Origin: Enterobacter sp. kpr-6
GTDB taxonomy: Bacteria; Pseudomonadota; Gammaproteobacteria; Enterobacterales; Enterobacteriaceae
Length of the DNA: 64,000 nucleotides
NCBI RefSeq assembly: GCF_900116015.1
Contig: NZ_FOYH01000005.1
Location: 1 to 64,000 of the forward strand
Reading direction: 5' to 3'
Made by a program: the position numbers and the translations under genes
The notes under the pieces: generated by a model
Told to the model about the DNA's origin: nothing
Databases searched by the model: none
What the model saw: the letters and a program-made list of their open reading frames with translations, nothing else
Shown: in pieces, positions 57,401 to 64,000 of the stretch
How the letters are laid out: the number at the start of each line of letters is the position of its first letter
Position numbering within the stretch: the first letter of the stretch is position 1

Positions 57401-57459
57401 GCGGCTGGCTGGCGGAGAAAATGCGCGAGTATGCCGCGTCACCCCGCTTTTTTATCTGA
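54421..57459 (+). CDS. large multidomain carbohydrate-binding protein, hydrolase-like C-terminus
   Basis: This 1012-residue protein has no signal peptide. Two related domains lie at 4-118 and 171-286, sharing WYQ, a TN turn, SxxxPD, GSL-GNQ and IIINN-PL-GASG. They look like cellulose/chitin-binding beta-sandwiches. A Pro/Glu linker (122-167) separates them. Three prealbumin-like beta domains span about 290-575. Residues 576-1012 look like a TIM-barrel hydrolase: a calcium-loop DANGDGFLD (628-636), acidic PRFSDDLYG (766-773), FDKFERD (841-847) and MIWQIPGGH (883-891). I do not recognise a GH family. AGGA lies just before the ATG. Its partner is probably the chitinase. Confidence 0.8.
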   Translation: MSSQLTIKTNKIDAFNWYQKVVVTITNTGTQAADLNRATLSFSASGHPDPWGVFDGSLIGNQPLTLNNTPQGVSEDNEIIINNSTPLMLKPGASGKISFSLAASSVPLLFDNLTLRLANEADSTPIPPVDEPEPVIPEPEEEPTPEPEEIPETPEEPLDPVTPIEPVTGSGISLSHSSVNSNSWYQRLTFTLTNGYNQPVDINKLAIHFTASARPDIYSPFTGSLAGNQAPTFTSDGGWPIQKNGIIINNNGPLWLAAGASGTLECALAATQTPVKLADISATLASDPGSQGTLAVSFPALSATAGLLPTFTLTRPDGSQKSYTGAWGETQIIDGLSRGEYRLNVDTLENATLKLTPKQAQTAITLASSNDRQQCQIDWLPAVYYADVELTLADAPDLEGGCVQVELRQHDAVVRAVTLTFGATTTVNKLVAGERYDIALIPTTINNVQIVSPLFGANFIAGQNQRAAQTVHFQQQQVNTANFVEVQATILGLPSGTPGQRYRFTTASGSIQYIVMLSSDTAKQKLPLRFASGQYSVPAMKISQSGAIYQSAFPTTLTLAQSKNVITLPFEKGVHLQVRGWPAYLAHGGVTVNASSSVAAYAGVPVDALFKYDGFDGGGDPIPAAEVDANGDGFLDLNLLPIHKTMDVARKIEKEAGRPVMPVMVVYTANASGGSALPDLQDIQKLRNHFGNFITQCVAAQSYKDADHPVPATFVMNPDFLGAMQQEPYGYTAVRAKNSMQVNQQLAEAVNALAGQLHYSVPVLPRFSDDLYGYLQAINYVKHQFAPDVPFGWQTNVWATGSADWLLRDNADPSAQAQQIVAFIDELGVYKGNYVPDFIVFDKFERDCFSPDALAHYGWNATCWFNYLNMVKGTASGLNKPAMIWQIPGGHMPTREEGTSLITSSHFASGGTFLMGDARIGSSISAITPALTTLALNRNTYGAATVGEFLLKDNGYDWGQMQAKNLPEYNIFSVLWGGGSTVSLTTIGSNGDDGGWLAEKMREYAASPRFFI

Positions 57460-57475
57460 TGTTTTATGAATAATC

Positions 57476-57499
57476 ACGCGCCTTCGGGCGCGTTTTTTT
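57476..57499 (+). terminator. rho-independent terminator after the CBM protein
   Basis: ACGCGCC (57476-57482), tetraloop TTCG, GGCGCGT (57487-57493), then seven T. It closes the accessory region. Confidence 0.9.
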
Positions 57500-57624
57500 A
57501 TGGCGTTGCGCCGAATCATGGATTTGGCGAACGGGCGGGCGATTAAACCATAATCTGCTTTTATCGCGCTTTCATACTCTTTAAGATGTCTAACGTGCAT
57601 TTTCTGGCTGTCTGAGAGAGTAAA

Positions 57625-58785
57625 ATGAAGTATTTACATCGATTTATTAATAGCGATGCCTCCGGGGGAGTGGTGCTGATCATCGCGGCGGCATTAGCGA
57701 TGCTGCTGGCTAACCTGGACGCGACGCAGGGCATTTACCACGGTTTTCTTAGCACGCCGGTAGAACTGACCATCGGTTCGCTCGAAATCCATAAAGATGT
57801 GCTGCTGTGGATTAATGATGCCCTGATGGCGATTTTCTTCCTGGCGGTAGGTATTGAGGTGAAAAGCGAGCTGGTGCAGGGCTCTCTGGCGACACGCCAA
57901 CAGGCGGTGTTCCCGGTGATTGCCGCACTGGGCGGGATGGTCTTCCCGGCGCTGGTCTATTTGCTGTTTAACGCGCACGACCCGATTGCCCGCCACGGTT
58001 GGGCCATTCCTACCGCAACGGACATCGCTTTTGCTTTGGGTGTGCTGGCGCTGCTGGGTAGCCGCATTCCTGTCACGCTGAAGATTTTCCTGATGGCGCT
58101 GGCGATCATTGATGACCTGGGTGCCATCGTCATTATCGCGCTGTTTTATACCAGCCAGCTTTCGATGCTTTCCCTTAGCGTAGCCGGGGGCGCGATAGCG
58201 GTACTGGCGCTGATGAACGCCCTGAACGTGCGGCGCACCGGGATCTATATTCTCGTCGGGCTGGTGCTGTGGGCGGCGGTGCTGAAGTCCGGGGTACACG
58301 CCACCATTGCCGGGGTCATCATCGGCTTCTTTATTCCGCTGAAAGAGAAAGAGGGCAGGTCGCCGGCTAAAGATCTTGAGCACGTGCTGCGCCCGTGGGT
58401 GGGCTGGCTGATCCTGCCGCTGTTTGCTTTTGCAAACGCGGGTGTTTCGCTTCAGGGCGTGACGCTGGGTGGATTAACCTCAATGCTGCCGTTGGGGATT
58501 ATGGCGGGACTGTTTATCGGCAAGCCGCTTGGCATCACCATTTTCACCTGGCTTGCGCTGCGACTGAAAATGGCGAAGCTGCCACACGGCGCATCGTTTT
58601 CGCAAATCATGGCGGTTGGCGTGCTGTGCGGGATTGGCTTCACCATGTCTATCTTTATTACGACGCTCGCCTTCGCAGAGCTGGATCCCAAACTGGTGGA
58701 CTGGGCCAAACTGGGCATTCTGATAGGTTCAGTGCTGTCGGCTGTGGTGGGTTACGGGCTGCTACGTCTGAAGTTTAAAGCCTGA
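57625..58785 (+). CDS. nhaA: Na+/H+ antiporter NhaA
   Basis: The 386-residue protein (E. coli 388) is the main electrogenic sodium/proton antiporter, with twelve membrane segments. The ion-binding region [18 protein letters not shown] and the paired Asp in [17 protein letters not shown] are intact. N-terminal His residues (MKYLHRFI) near the pH sensor are kept. Unlike E. coli, no nhaR regulator follows. rpsT comes next on the other strand. Confidence 0.96.
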   Translation: MKYLHRFINSDASGGVVLIIAAALAMLLANLDATQGIYHGFLSTPVELTIGSLEIHKDVLLWINDALMAIFFLAVGIEVKSELVQGSLATRQQAVFPVIAALGGMVFPALVYLLFNAHDPIARHGWAIPTATDIAFALGVLALLGSRIPVTLKIFLMALAIIDDLGAIVIIALFYTSQLSMLSLSVAGGAIAVLALMNALNVRRTGIYILVGLVLWAAVLKSGVHATIAGVIIGFFIPLKEKEGRSPAKDLEHVLRPWVGWLILPLFAFANAGVSLQGVTLGGLTSMLPLGIMAGLFIGKPLGITIFTWLALRLKMAKLPHGASFSQIMAVGVLCGIGFTMSIFITTLAFAELDPKLVDWAKLGILIGSVLSAVVGYGLLRLKFKA

Positions 58786-58837
58786 TAACAATCGGGCCTG
58801 CGTGATATTTCGCAGGCCCATTGCCGGATTACAGGCA

Positions 58838-58862
58838 TAAAAAAACCCGCCTGAGCGGGTTT
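58838..58862 (-). terminator. rpsT terminator
   Basis: ACCCGC (58845-58850), loop CTGA, GCGGGT (58855-58860). On the minus strand it is followed by a run of seven T. It may also end nhaA transcription. Confidence 0.85.
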
Positions 58863-58889
58863 CTTTAACAAAGTACAACAAGCGGGCGA

Positions 58890-59174
<285 letters not shown>

Positions 59175-59200
59175 CTATGTGGACAATTCAAAGGCCGAGG

Positions 59201-59229
59201 AATATGCCCTCTGCACCTTCTTTTGTCAA
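59201..59229 (-). promoter_or_regulatory. rpsT promoter
   Basis: On the minus strand a perfect -35 TTGACA (59224-59229), a 17-bp spacer and a -10 CATATT (59201-59206), followed by a GC-rich CCTCGGCC discriminator. Confidence 0.75.
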
Positions 59230-59422
59230 TGGATTTGTGCAAATAAGCGCCGCTAAGTTGCAACGCTCGTTACGTGTGATGGCGCAGGATTCTACCAGCA
59301 AGCCGCACGTGAATACAGCTTTTCTGCCATAAAAATCACAGTCAAAGGCGAGATTTTTGCCGTACCTGGCAGAAGGGCAATGAAATCAAGACGGCTTTCT
59401 GTTTCGTGAAGCCAATCGCCGG

Positions 59423-59451
59423 TTAACCTTGAACGCTGTACAAGGTATACT
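59423..59451 (+). promoter_or_regulatory. candidate ribF promoter
   Basis: A -10 TATACT (59446-59451) lies 17 bp after a weak -35-like TTAACC (59423-59428). The start point would leave a short leader of about 20 nt before ribF. Confidence 0.4.
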
Positions 59452-59480
59452 CTGCCGATTTCCCTGTTTTTGAGCCAGAC

Positions 59481-60419
59481 ATGAAGCTGATACGCGGCAT
59501 ACATAATCTCAGCCAGGCCCCGCGTGGGTGTGTGTTGACCATTGGTAATTTCGACGGCGTGCATCGTGGTCATCAGGCCCTTTTACAGGGACTGCGTGAA
59601 GAAGGCGTTGCGCGTGGTCTGCCGGTTGTGGTGATGATTTTTGAACCGCAACCGCTTGAACTGTTCGCTGGTGACAAAGCGCCTGCTCGCCTGACGCGTC
59701 TGCGTGACAAGCTGCGCTATCTGGCTGAATGCGGCGTGGACTACGTGCTGTGCCTGCGCTTTGACAGGCGTTTCGCGGCACTGACGGCACAAAACTTCGT
59801 CAGCGATTTGCTGGTGGAGCGCCTCGGCGTGAAGTTTCTCGCCGTGGGTGATGATTTCCGCTATGGCGCTGGTCGTCAGGGCGATTTCTTGTTATTACAG
59901 AAAGCGGGGCTGGAGTACGGTTTTGACGTCACCAGCACGCAAACGTTCTGCCAGGCGGGAGTTCGCGTCAGCAGCACGGCGGTGCGCCAGGCGCTCGCCT
60001 GTGACGATCTCGCGCTTGCTGAAAACCTGTTGGGGCACCCGTTCACCATTTCCGGGCGCGTGGTGCACGGCGATGAACTGGGCCGCACCATTGGTTTTCC
60101 CACAGCGAATTTACCGCTGCGTCGGCAGGTCTCCCCGGTGAAAGGGGTCTACGCGGTAGAAGTCGCGGGTCTGGGGGAGCAACTGCTGCCGGGCGTTGCC
60201 AATATCGGCACCCGTCCAACCGTGGCGGGCGTGCGTCAGCAGCTTGAAGTTCATCTCTTAGACGTTGTAATGGACCTCTACGGTCGCCATATAGATGTCA
60301 TACTGCGTAAAAAAATACGCAACGAGCAGCGATTTGCCTCACTGGATGAGCTCAAAGCGCAAATTGCCAAAGATGAGTTAACCGCCCGCGAAATTTTAGG
60401 GCTAAAAAACCCGGCTTAA
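59481..60419 (+). CDS. ribF: bifunctional riboflavin kinase/FAD synthetase
   Basis: The 312-residue protein (E. coli 313) makes FMN and FAD. The N-terminal FMN adenylyltransferase has [11 protein letters not shown] and the SSTAVRQAL segment. The C-terminal riboflavin kinase has [11 protein letters not shown] and [11 protein letters not shown]. It is the first gene of the conserved ribF-ileS-lspA-fkpB run. Confidence 0.97.
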   Translation: MKLIRGIHNLSQAPRGCVLTIGNFDGVHRGHQALLQGLREEGVARGLPVVVMIFEPQPLELFAGDKAPARLTRLRDKLRYLAECGVDYVLCLRFDRRFAALTAQNFVSDLLVERLGVKFLAVGDDFRYGAGRQGDFLLLQKAGLEYGFDVTSTQTFCQAGVRVSSTAVRQALACDDLALAENLLGHPFTISGRVVHGDELGRTIGFPTANLPLRRQVSPVKGVYAVEVAGLGEQLLPGVANIGTRPTVAGVRQQLEVHLLDVVMDLYGRHIDVILRKKIRNEQRFASLDELKAQIAKDELTAREILGLKNPA

Positions 60420-60456
60420 CGCCAAAATACGTTTTAAATACGGAACCGAGAATCTG

Positions 60457-63273
60457 ATGAGTGACTATAAATCTACCCTGAATTTGCCGGAAACAGGGTT
60501 CCCGATGCGTGGCGATCTCGCCAAACGCGAACCGGGAATGCTGGCGCGTTGGACCGATGATGATCTGTACGGCATCATCCGTGCGGCGAAAAAAGGCAAA
60601 AAAACCTTCATTCTGCATGATGGCCCTCCTTATGCGAATGGCAGCATTCATATTGGTCACTCGGTTAACAAGATTCTGAAAGACATTATCGTGAAGTCCA
60701 AAGGACTCGCCGGTTTTGACTCGCCGTATGTGCCGGGTTGGGACTGCCACGGTCTGCCGATCGAGCTGAAAGTAGAGCAGGAATTTGGCAAACCGGGTGA
60801 GAAATTCACCGCCGCAGAATTCCGTGCCAAGTGCCGTGAATACGCCGCCACTCAGGTAAACGGTCAGCGCGAAGACTTTATTCGTCTGGGCGTGCTGGGC
60901 GACTGGTCGCACCCGTACCTGACCATGGACTTCAAAACCGAAGCCAACATCATCCGTGCGCTGGGTAAAATCATCGGCAACGGCCACCTGCATAAAGGCG
61001 CGAAGCCGGTGCACTGGTGCGTGGACTGCCGCTCTGCACTCGCCGAAGCGGAAGTCGAGTATTACGACAAAACCTCCCCATCCATCGACGTGGCATTTGC
61101 CGCCGCCGATCAGGATGCGATCAAAGCGAAATTTGGTCTGCCGGGCGTCAGCGGTCCGATCTCTCTGGTGATCTGGACCACGACCCCGTGGACGCTGCCG
61201 GCGAACCGCGCTATCTCTCTGTCAGCTGAGTTTGAGTATGCGCTGGTGCAGATCGAAGGCCAGGCGCTGATCGTGGCAAAAGATCTGGTCGAAAGCGTAA
61301 TGAAACGCATCGGCGTCACTGAATTCACCGTGCTTGGCACCGTGAACGGCGCTGAACTCGAACTGCTGCGCTTTAACCATCCGTTTATGGGCTTTGACGT
61401 ACCGGCGATCCTGGGCGATCACGTTACCCTCGACGCGGGTACCGGTGCGGTGCACACCGCGCCAGGCCACGGCCCGGACGACTATGTCATCGGCCAGAAA
61501 TACGGTCTGGAAACCGCTAACCCGGTTGGTCCGGACGGCTGCTATCTGCCGGGGACTTACCCGTCGCTTGATGGCGTTCACGTCTTCAAAGCCAACGATT
61601 TAGTGGTTGAACTGCTGCGTGAGAAAGGCGCACTGCTGCACGTTGAAAAACTGCTGCACAGCTACCCGTGCTGCTGGCGTCACAAAACGCCGATCATCTT
61701 CCGTGCCACCCCGCAGTGGTTTGTGAGCATGGATCAGAAAGGTCTGCGCGCGCAGTCGCTCTCTGAGATCAAAGGCGTGCAGTGGATCCCGGACTGGGGC
61801 CAGGCGCGTATCGAATCGATGGTCGCTAACCGCCCGGACTGGTGTATCTCCCGTCAGCGCACCTGGGGTGTGCCGATGTCGCTGTTCGTGCATAAAGAGA
61901 CCGAAGAGCTGCACCCGCGCACGCTGGAACTGATGGAAGAAGTGGCGAAGCGCGTTGAACAGGACGGCATCCAGGCCTGGTGGGATCTCGACGCCCGCGA
62001 CATCATGGGTGACGACGCCGACAACTACGTGAAAGTGCCGGATACCCTGGACGTGTGGTTCGACTCCGGTTCCACCCACTCCTCGGTTGTGGATGTGCGC
62101 CCGGAATTCGCCGGTCACGCTGCCGACATGTATCTGGAAGGTTCCGATCAGCATCGCGGCTGGTTCATGTCCTCGCTGATGATCTCCACCGCCATGAAAG
62201 GCAAAGCGCCGTATCGTCAGGTGCTGACCCACGGCTTCACCGTGGATGGACAGGGCCGCAAAATGTCCAAATCCATCGGTAACACGGTCTCCCCGCAGGA
62301 TGTGATGAACAAACTGGGCGCGGATATTCTGCGTCTGTGGGTGGCGTCCACCGATTACACCGGTGAAATGGCGGTCTCCGACGAGATCTTAAAACGCGCT
62401 GCCGACAGCTATCGTCGTATCCGTAACACCGCGCGCTTCCTGCTGGCGAACCTGAACGGTTTCGATCCGGCGAAAGACATGGTGAAACCGGAAGAGATGG
62501 TAGTACTGGATCGCTGGGCAGTCGGCTGTGCGCAGGCCGCGCAGGAAGATATCGTCAAAGCGTATGAATCCTACGATTTCCACGAAGTGGTGCAGCGCCT
62601 GATGCGCTTCTGCTCCATCGAAATGGGCTCGTTCTATCTCGACATCATCAAAGACCGTCAGTACACCGCGAAGGCTGACAGCGTTGCCCGTCGTAGCTGC
62701 CAGACCGCGCTGTATCACATCAGCGAAGCGCTGGTACGCTGGATGGCACCGATCATGTCCTTCACCGCGGATGAAATCTGGGGTTACCTGCCAGGCGATC
62801 GCGAAAAATACGTCTTCACCGGCGAATGGTACCAGGGCCTGTTTGGTCTGGCCGATACCGAAGCCATGAACGATGCCTTCTGGGACGAGCTGCTGAAAGT
62901 GCGCGGCGAAGTGAACAAAGTCATCGAGCAGGCGCGTGCCGATAAGAAAGTGGGCGGTTCTCTGGAAGCGGCAGTGACCCTGTACGCCGAACCGGAACTG
63001 GCAGCAAAACTGACCGCGCTGGGCGAGGAATTACGATTTGTCCTGTTGACCTCAGGCGCACGTGTTGAGGATTATGCCAGTGCTCAGGCCGACGCCCAGC
63101 AGAGCGAATTGCTCAAAGGGCTGAAGGTGTCGCTCGCGAAAGCCGAAGGTGATAAATGCCCGCGTTGCTGGCACTACACCACCGATGTGGGCAAGGTGGC
63201 GGAACACGCAGAAATTTGCGGACGCTGTGTCGTTAACGTTGCCGGTGACGGCGAAAAACGTAAGTTTGCCTGA
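60457..63273 (+). CDS. ileS: isoleucyl-tRNA synthetase
   Basis: The 938-residue class Ia synthetase has E. coli length. The HIGH motif is in [12 protein letters not shown] and KMSKS in [10 protein letters not shown]. The CP1 editing domain contains [13 protein letters not shown]. The C-terminal zinc knuckle has CPRCWH and CGRCVVN. Its stop overlaps the lspA start in TGATGA. Confidence 0.98.
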   Translation: MSDYKSTLNLPETGFPMRGDLAKREPGMLARWTDDDLYGIIRAAKKGKKTFILHDGPPYANGSIHIGHSVNKILKDIIVKSKGLAGFDSPYVPGWDCHGLPIELKVEQEFGKPGEKFTAAEFRAKCREYAATQVNGQREDFIRLGVLGDWSHPYLTMDFKTEANIIRALGKIIGNGHLHKGAKPVHWCVDCRSALAEAEVEYYDKTSPSIDVAFAAADQDAIKAKFGLPGVSGPISLVIWTTTPWTLPANRAISLSAEFEYALVQIEGQALIVAKDLVESVMKRIGVTEFTVLGTVNGAELELLRFNHPFMGFDVPAILGDHVTLDAGTGAVHTAPGHGPDDYVIGQKYGLETANPVGPDGCYLPGTYPSLDGVHVFKANDLVVELLREKGALLHVEKLLHSYPCCWRHKTPIIFRATPQWFVSMDQKGLRAQSLSEIKGVQWIPDWGQARIESMVANRPDWCISRQRTWGVPMSLFVHKETEELHPRTLELMEEVAKRVEQDGIQAWWDLDARDIMGDDADNYVKVPDTLDVWFDSGSTHSSVVDVRPEFAGHAADMYLEGSDQHRGWFMSSLMISTAMKGKAPYRQVLTHGFTVDGQGRKMSKSIGNTVSPQDVMNKLGADILRLWVASTDYTGEMAVSDEILKRAADSYRRIRNTARFLLANLNGFDPAKDMVKPEEMVVLDRWAVGCAQAAQEDIVKAYESYDFHEVVQRLMRFCSIEMGSFYLDIIKDRQYTAKADSVARRSCQTALYHISEALVRWMAPIMSFTADEIWGYLPGDREKYVFTGEWYQGLFGLADTEAMNDAFWDELLKVRGEVNKVIEQARADKKVGGSLEAAVTLYAEPELAAKLTALGEELRFVLLTSGARVEDYASAQADAQQSELLKGLKVSLAKAEGDKCPRCWHYTTDVGKVAEHAEICGRCVVNVAGDGEKRKFA

Positions 63274-63770
63274 TGAGTAAACCGATCTTTTCAACAGGGC
63301 TACGCTGGCTGTGGCTGGTGGTAGTCGTGCTGATTATCGATCTGGGCAGCAAATTCCTGATCCTCCAGAGCTTTGCTCTGGGGGATACGGTATCGCTGTT
63401 CCCGTCGCTTAATCTGCATTACGCGCGCAACTATGGTGCCGCATTCAGTTTCCTGGCCGATAAAGGCGGCTGGCAGCGCTGGTTCTTCGCCGGGATCGCT
63501 ATCGGCATTTGCGTCATACTGATGGTGATGATGTATCGCGCGAAGGCGTCGCAGAAGCTGAACAACATCGCCTATGCGCTGATCATTGGTGGCGCGCTGG
63601 GTAACCTGTTCGACCGTCTGTGGCACGGCTTTGTGGTCGATATGATCGACTTCTATGTCGGCAACTGGCACTTCGCGACCTTCAACCTCGCCGATACCGC
63701 CATTTGTATCGGTGCGGCGCTGATTGTGCTGGAAGGTTTTTTACCTTCAGCGGCGAAAAAAACAGCGTAA
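63273..63770 (+). CDS. lspA: lipoprotein signal peptidase (signal peptidase II)
   Basis: The 165-residue inner-membrane aspartyl protease cleaves prolipoproteins after diacylglyceryl modification. It has four membrane segments. The catalytic Asp residues are in [19 protein letters not shown] and [11 protein letters not shown] 63273 overlaps the ileS stop by one base, so translation is coupled. Confidence 0.97.
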   Translation: MSKPIFSTGLRWLWLVVVVLIIDLGSKFLILQSFALGDTVSLFPSLNLHYARNYGAAFSFLADKGGWQRWFFAGIAIGICVILMVMMYRAKASQKLNNIAYALIIGGALGNLFDRLWHGFVVDMIDFYVGNWHFATFNLADTAICIGAALIVLEGFLPSAAKKTA

Positions 63771-63779
63771 ATAACACCC

Positions 63780-63805
63780 GCCCGGTGGCGCGACGCGTAC
63801 CGGGC
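63780..63805 (+). repeat. REP-like palindrome between lspA and fkpB
   Basis: GCCCGGT (63780-63786), about 12-nt loop GGCGCGACGCGT, ACCGGGC (63799-63805). Confidence 0.6.
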
Positions 63806-63824
63806 AAAACACAGGCAAATCTGC

Positions 63825-64000
63825 ATGTCTAAATCTGTACAGAGCAACAGCGCGGTGCTGGTGCATTTCACGCTGAAACTTGAAGATGGTTCCACGGCGG
63901 AGTCAACCCGCAACAACGGTAAACCGGCGCTGTTTCGCCTGGGCGACGGTTCGCTGTCCGAAGGTCTTGAGCAGCACCTGCTGGGCCTGCACGCGGGCGA
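63825..64000 (+). CDS. fkpB: FKBP-type peptidyl-prolyl isomerase FkpB, 5' part
   Basis: ATG 63825 opens a frame beginning [19 protein letters not shown] and continuing to the window edge (about 58 codons). It is nearly identical to E. coli FkpB (SlpA) in this part, including [19 protein letters not shown]. FkpB is a small cytoplasmic prolyl isomerase/chaperone of the SlyD-like group. The rest, including ispH, which follows in E. coli, lies outside. Confidence 0.93.
   Translation, partial: MSKSVQSNSAVLVHFTLKLEDGSTAESTRNNGKPALFRLGDGSLSEGLEQHLLGLHAG

Noticed and set aside
59285-59410. Possible yaaY gene
   Set aside because: Parts of the E. coli YaaY frame are visible, but there is no start codon in frame and a stop lies just upstream.

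Overview
The window is a stretch of chromosome from a member of the Enterobacteriaceae. Gene order follows the Escherichia coli/Salmonella backbone across the end and start of the E. coli map: leuV-type tRNA, rsmC-holD-rimI-yjjG-prfC, osmY-ytjA-yjjUV, yjjWI, deoCABD, lplA-ytjB, serB-radA-nadR, ettA, slt, trpR-yjjX-gpmB-rob, creABCD-arcA, yjtD, thrLABC, yaaA-yaaJ, talB-mog, satP, dnaKJ, nhaA, rpsT, ribF-ileS-lspA-fkpB. Protein lengths match the E. coli ones almost residue for residue. The differences (an extra MFS transporter, no satP directly after mog, no nhaR, a chitinase island) point to an Enterobacter/Leclercia/Lelliottia/Kosakonia/Citrobacter-like genus. I cannot name the genus from sequence alone.

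Layout. 1-7.8 kb: translation and ribosome modification genes, then the osmotic/stationary-phase gene osmY with a sigma-S type promoter, then yjjU/yjjV. 7.8-10.2 kb (minus strand): a glycyl-radical protein and its radical-SAM activase (yjjI, yjjW). 10.3-14.7 kb: the deo operon for deoxynucleoside catabolism, with recognisable CRP and DeoR sites. 14.9-26.8 kb: lipoate, serine, DNA repair, NAD, ribosome, cell-wall and Trp-repressor genes. 27.0-31.8 kb: the CreBC two-component system with a perfect CreB tag before creD, then arcA with an FNR-type box far upstream. 32.5-38.2 kb: yjtD and the attenuated thr operon. 38.4-45.7 kb: yaaA, yaaJ, talB, mog, an MFS transporter, an Rpn-type nuclease and satP. 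45.8-49.1 kb: heat-shock dnaK-dnaJ with a sigma-32 promoter. 57.6 kb to the end: nhaA, rpsT and the ribF-ileS-lspA-fkpB run.

The accessory region is 49.4-57.5 kb, between dnaJ and nhaA. It holds a LysR regulator, a holin-like membrane protein, a GH108 muramidase of the phage/TtsA kind, a small winged-helix regulator translationally overlapping the muramidase, and, divergently, a GH18 chitinase and a 1012-residue carbohydrate-binding protein. Neither large protein has a signal peptide. The best reading is a holin/muramidase-dependent export locus (type 10-like) for cytoplasmically made chitin-degrading proteins. Parts of this idea are known from Serratia chitinases and Salmonella typhoid toxin. 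The absence of spanins, the convergent holin and muramidase genes, and the unrecognised C-terminal domain of the 1012-residue protein are less familiar.

Three clusters of one family of GC-rich imperfect palindromes lie at 14.7, 20.4 and 38.2 kb, each between the 3' ends of a convergent gene pair. Other observations are a frame-disrupted yjjY, the loss of nhaR, and a nested inverted repeat in front of the Rpn-type gene.
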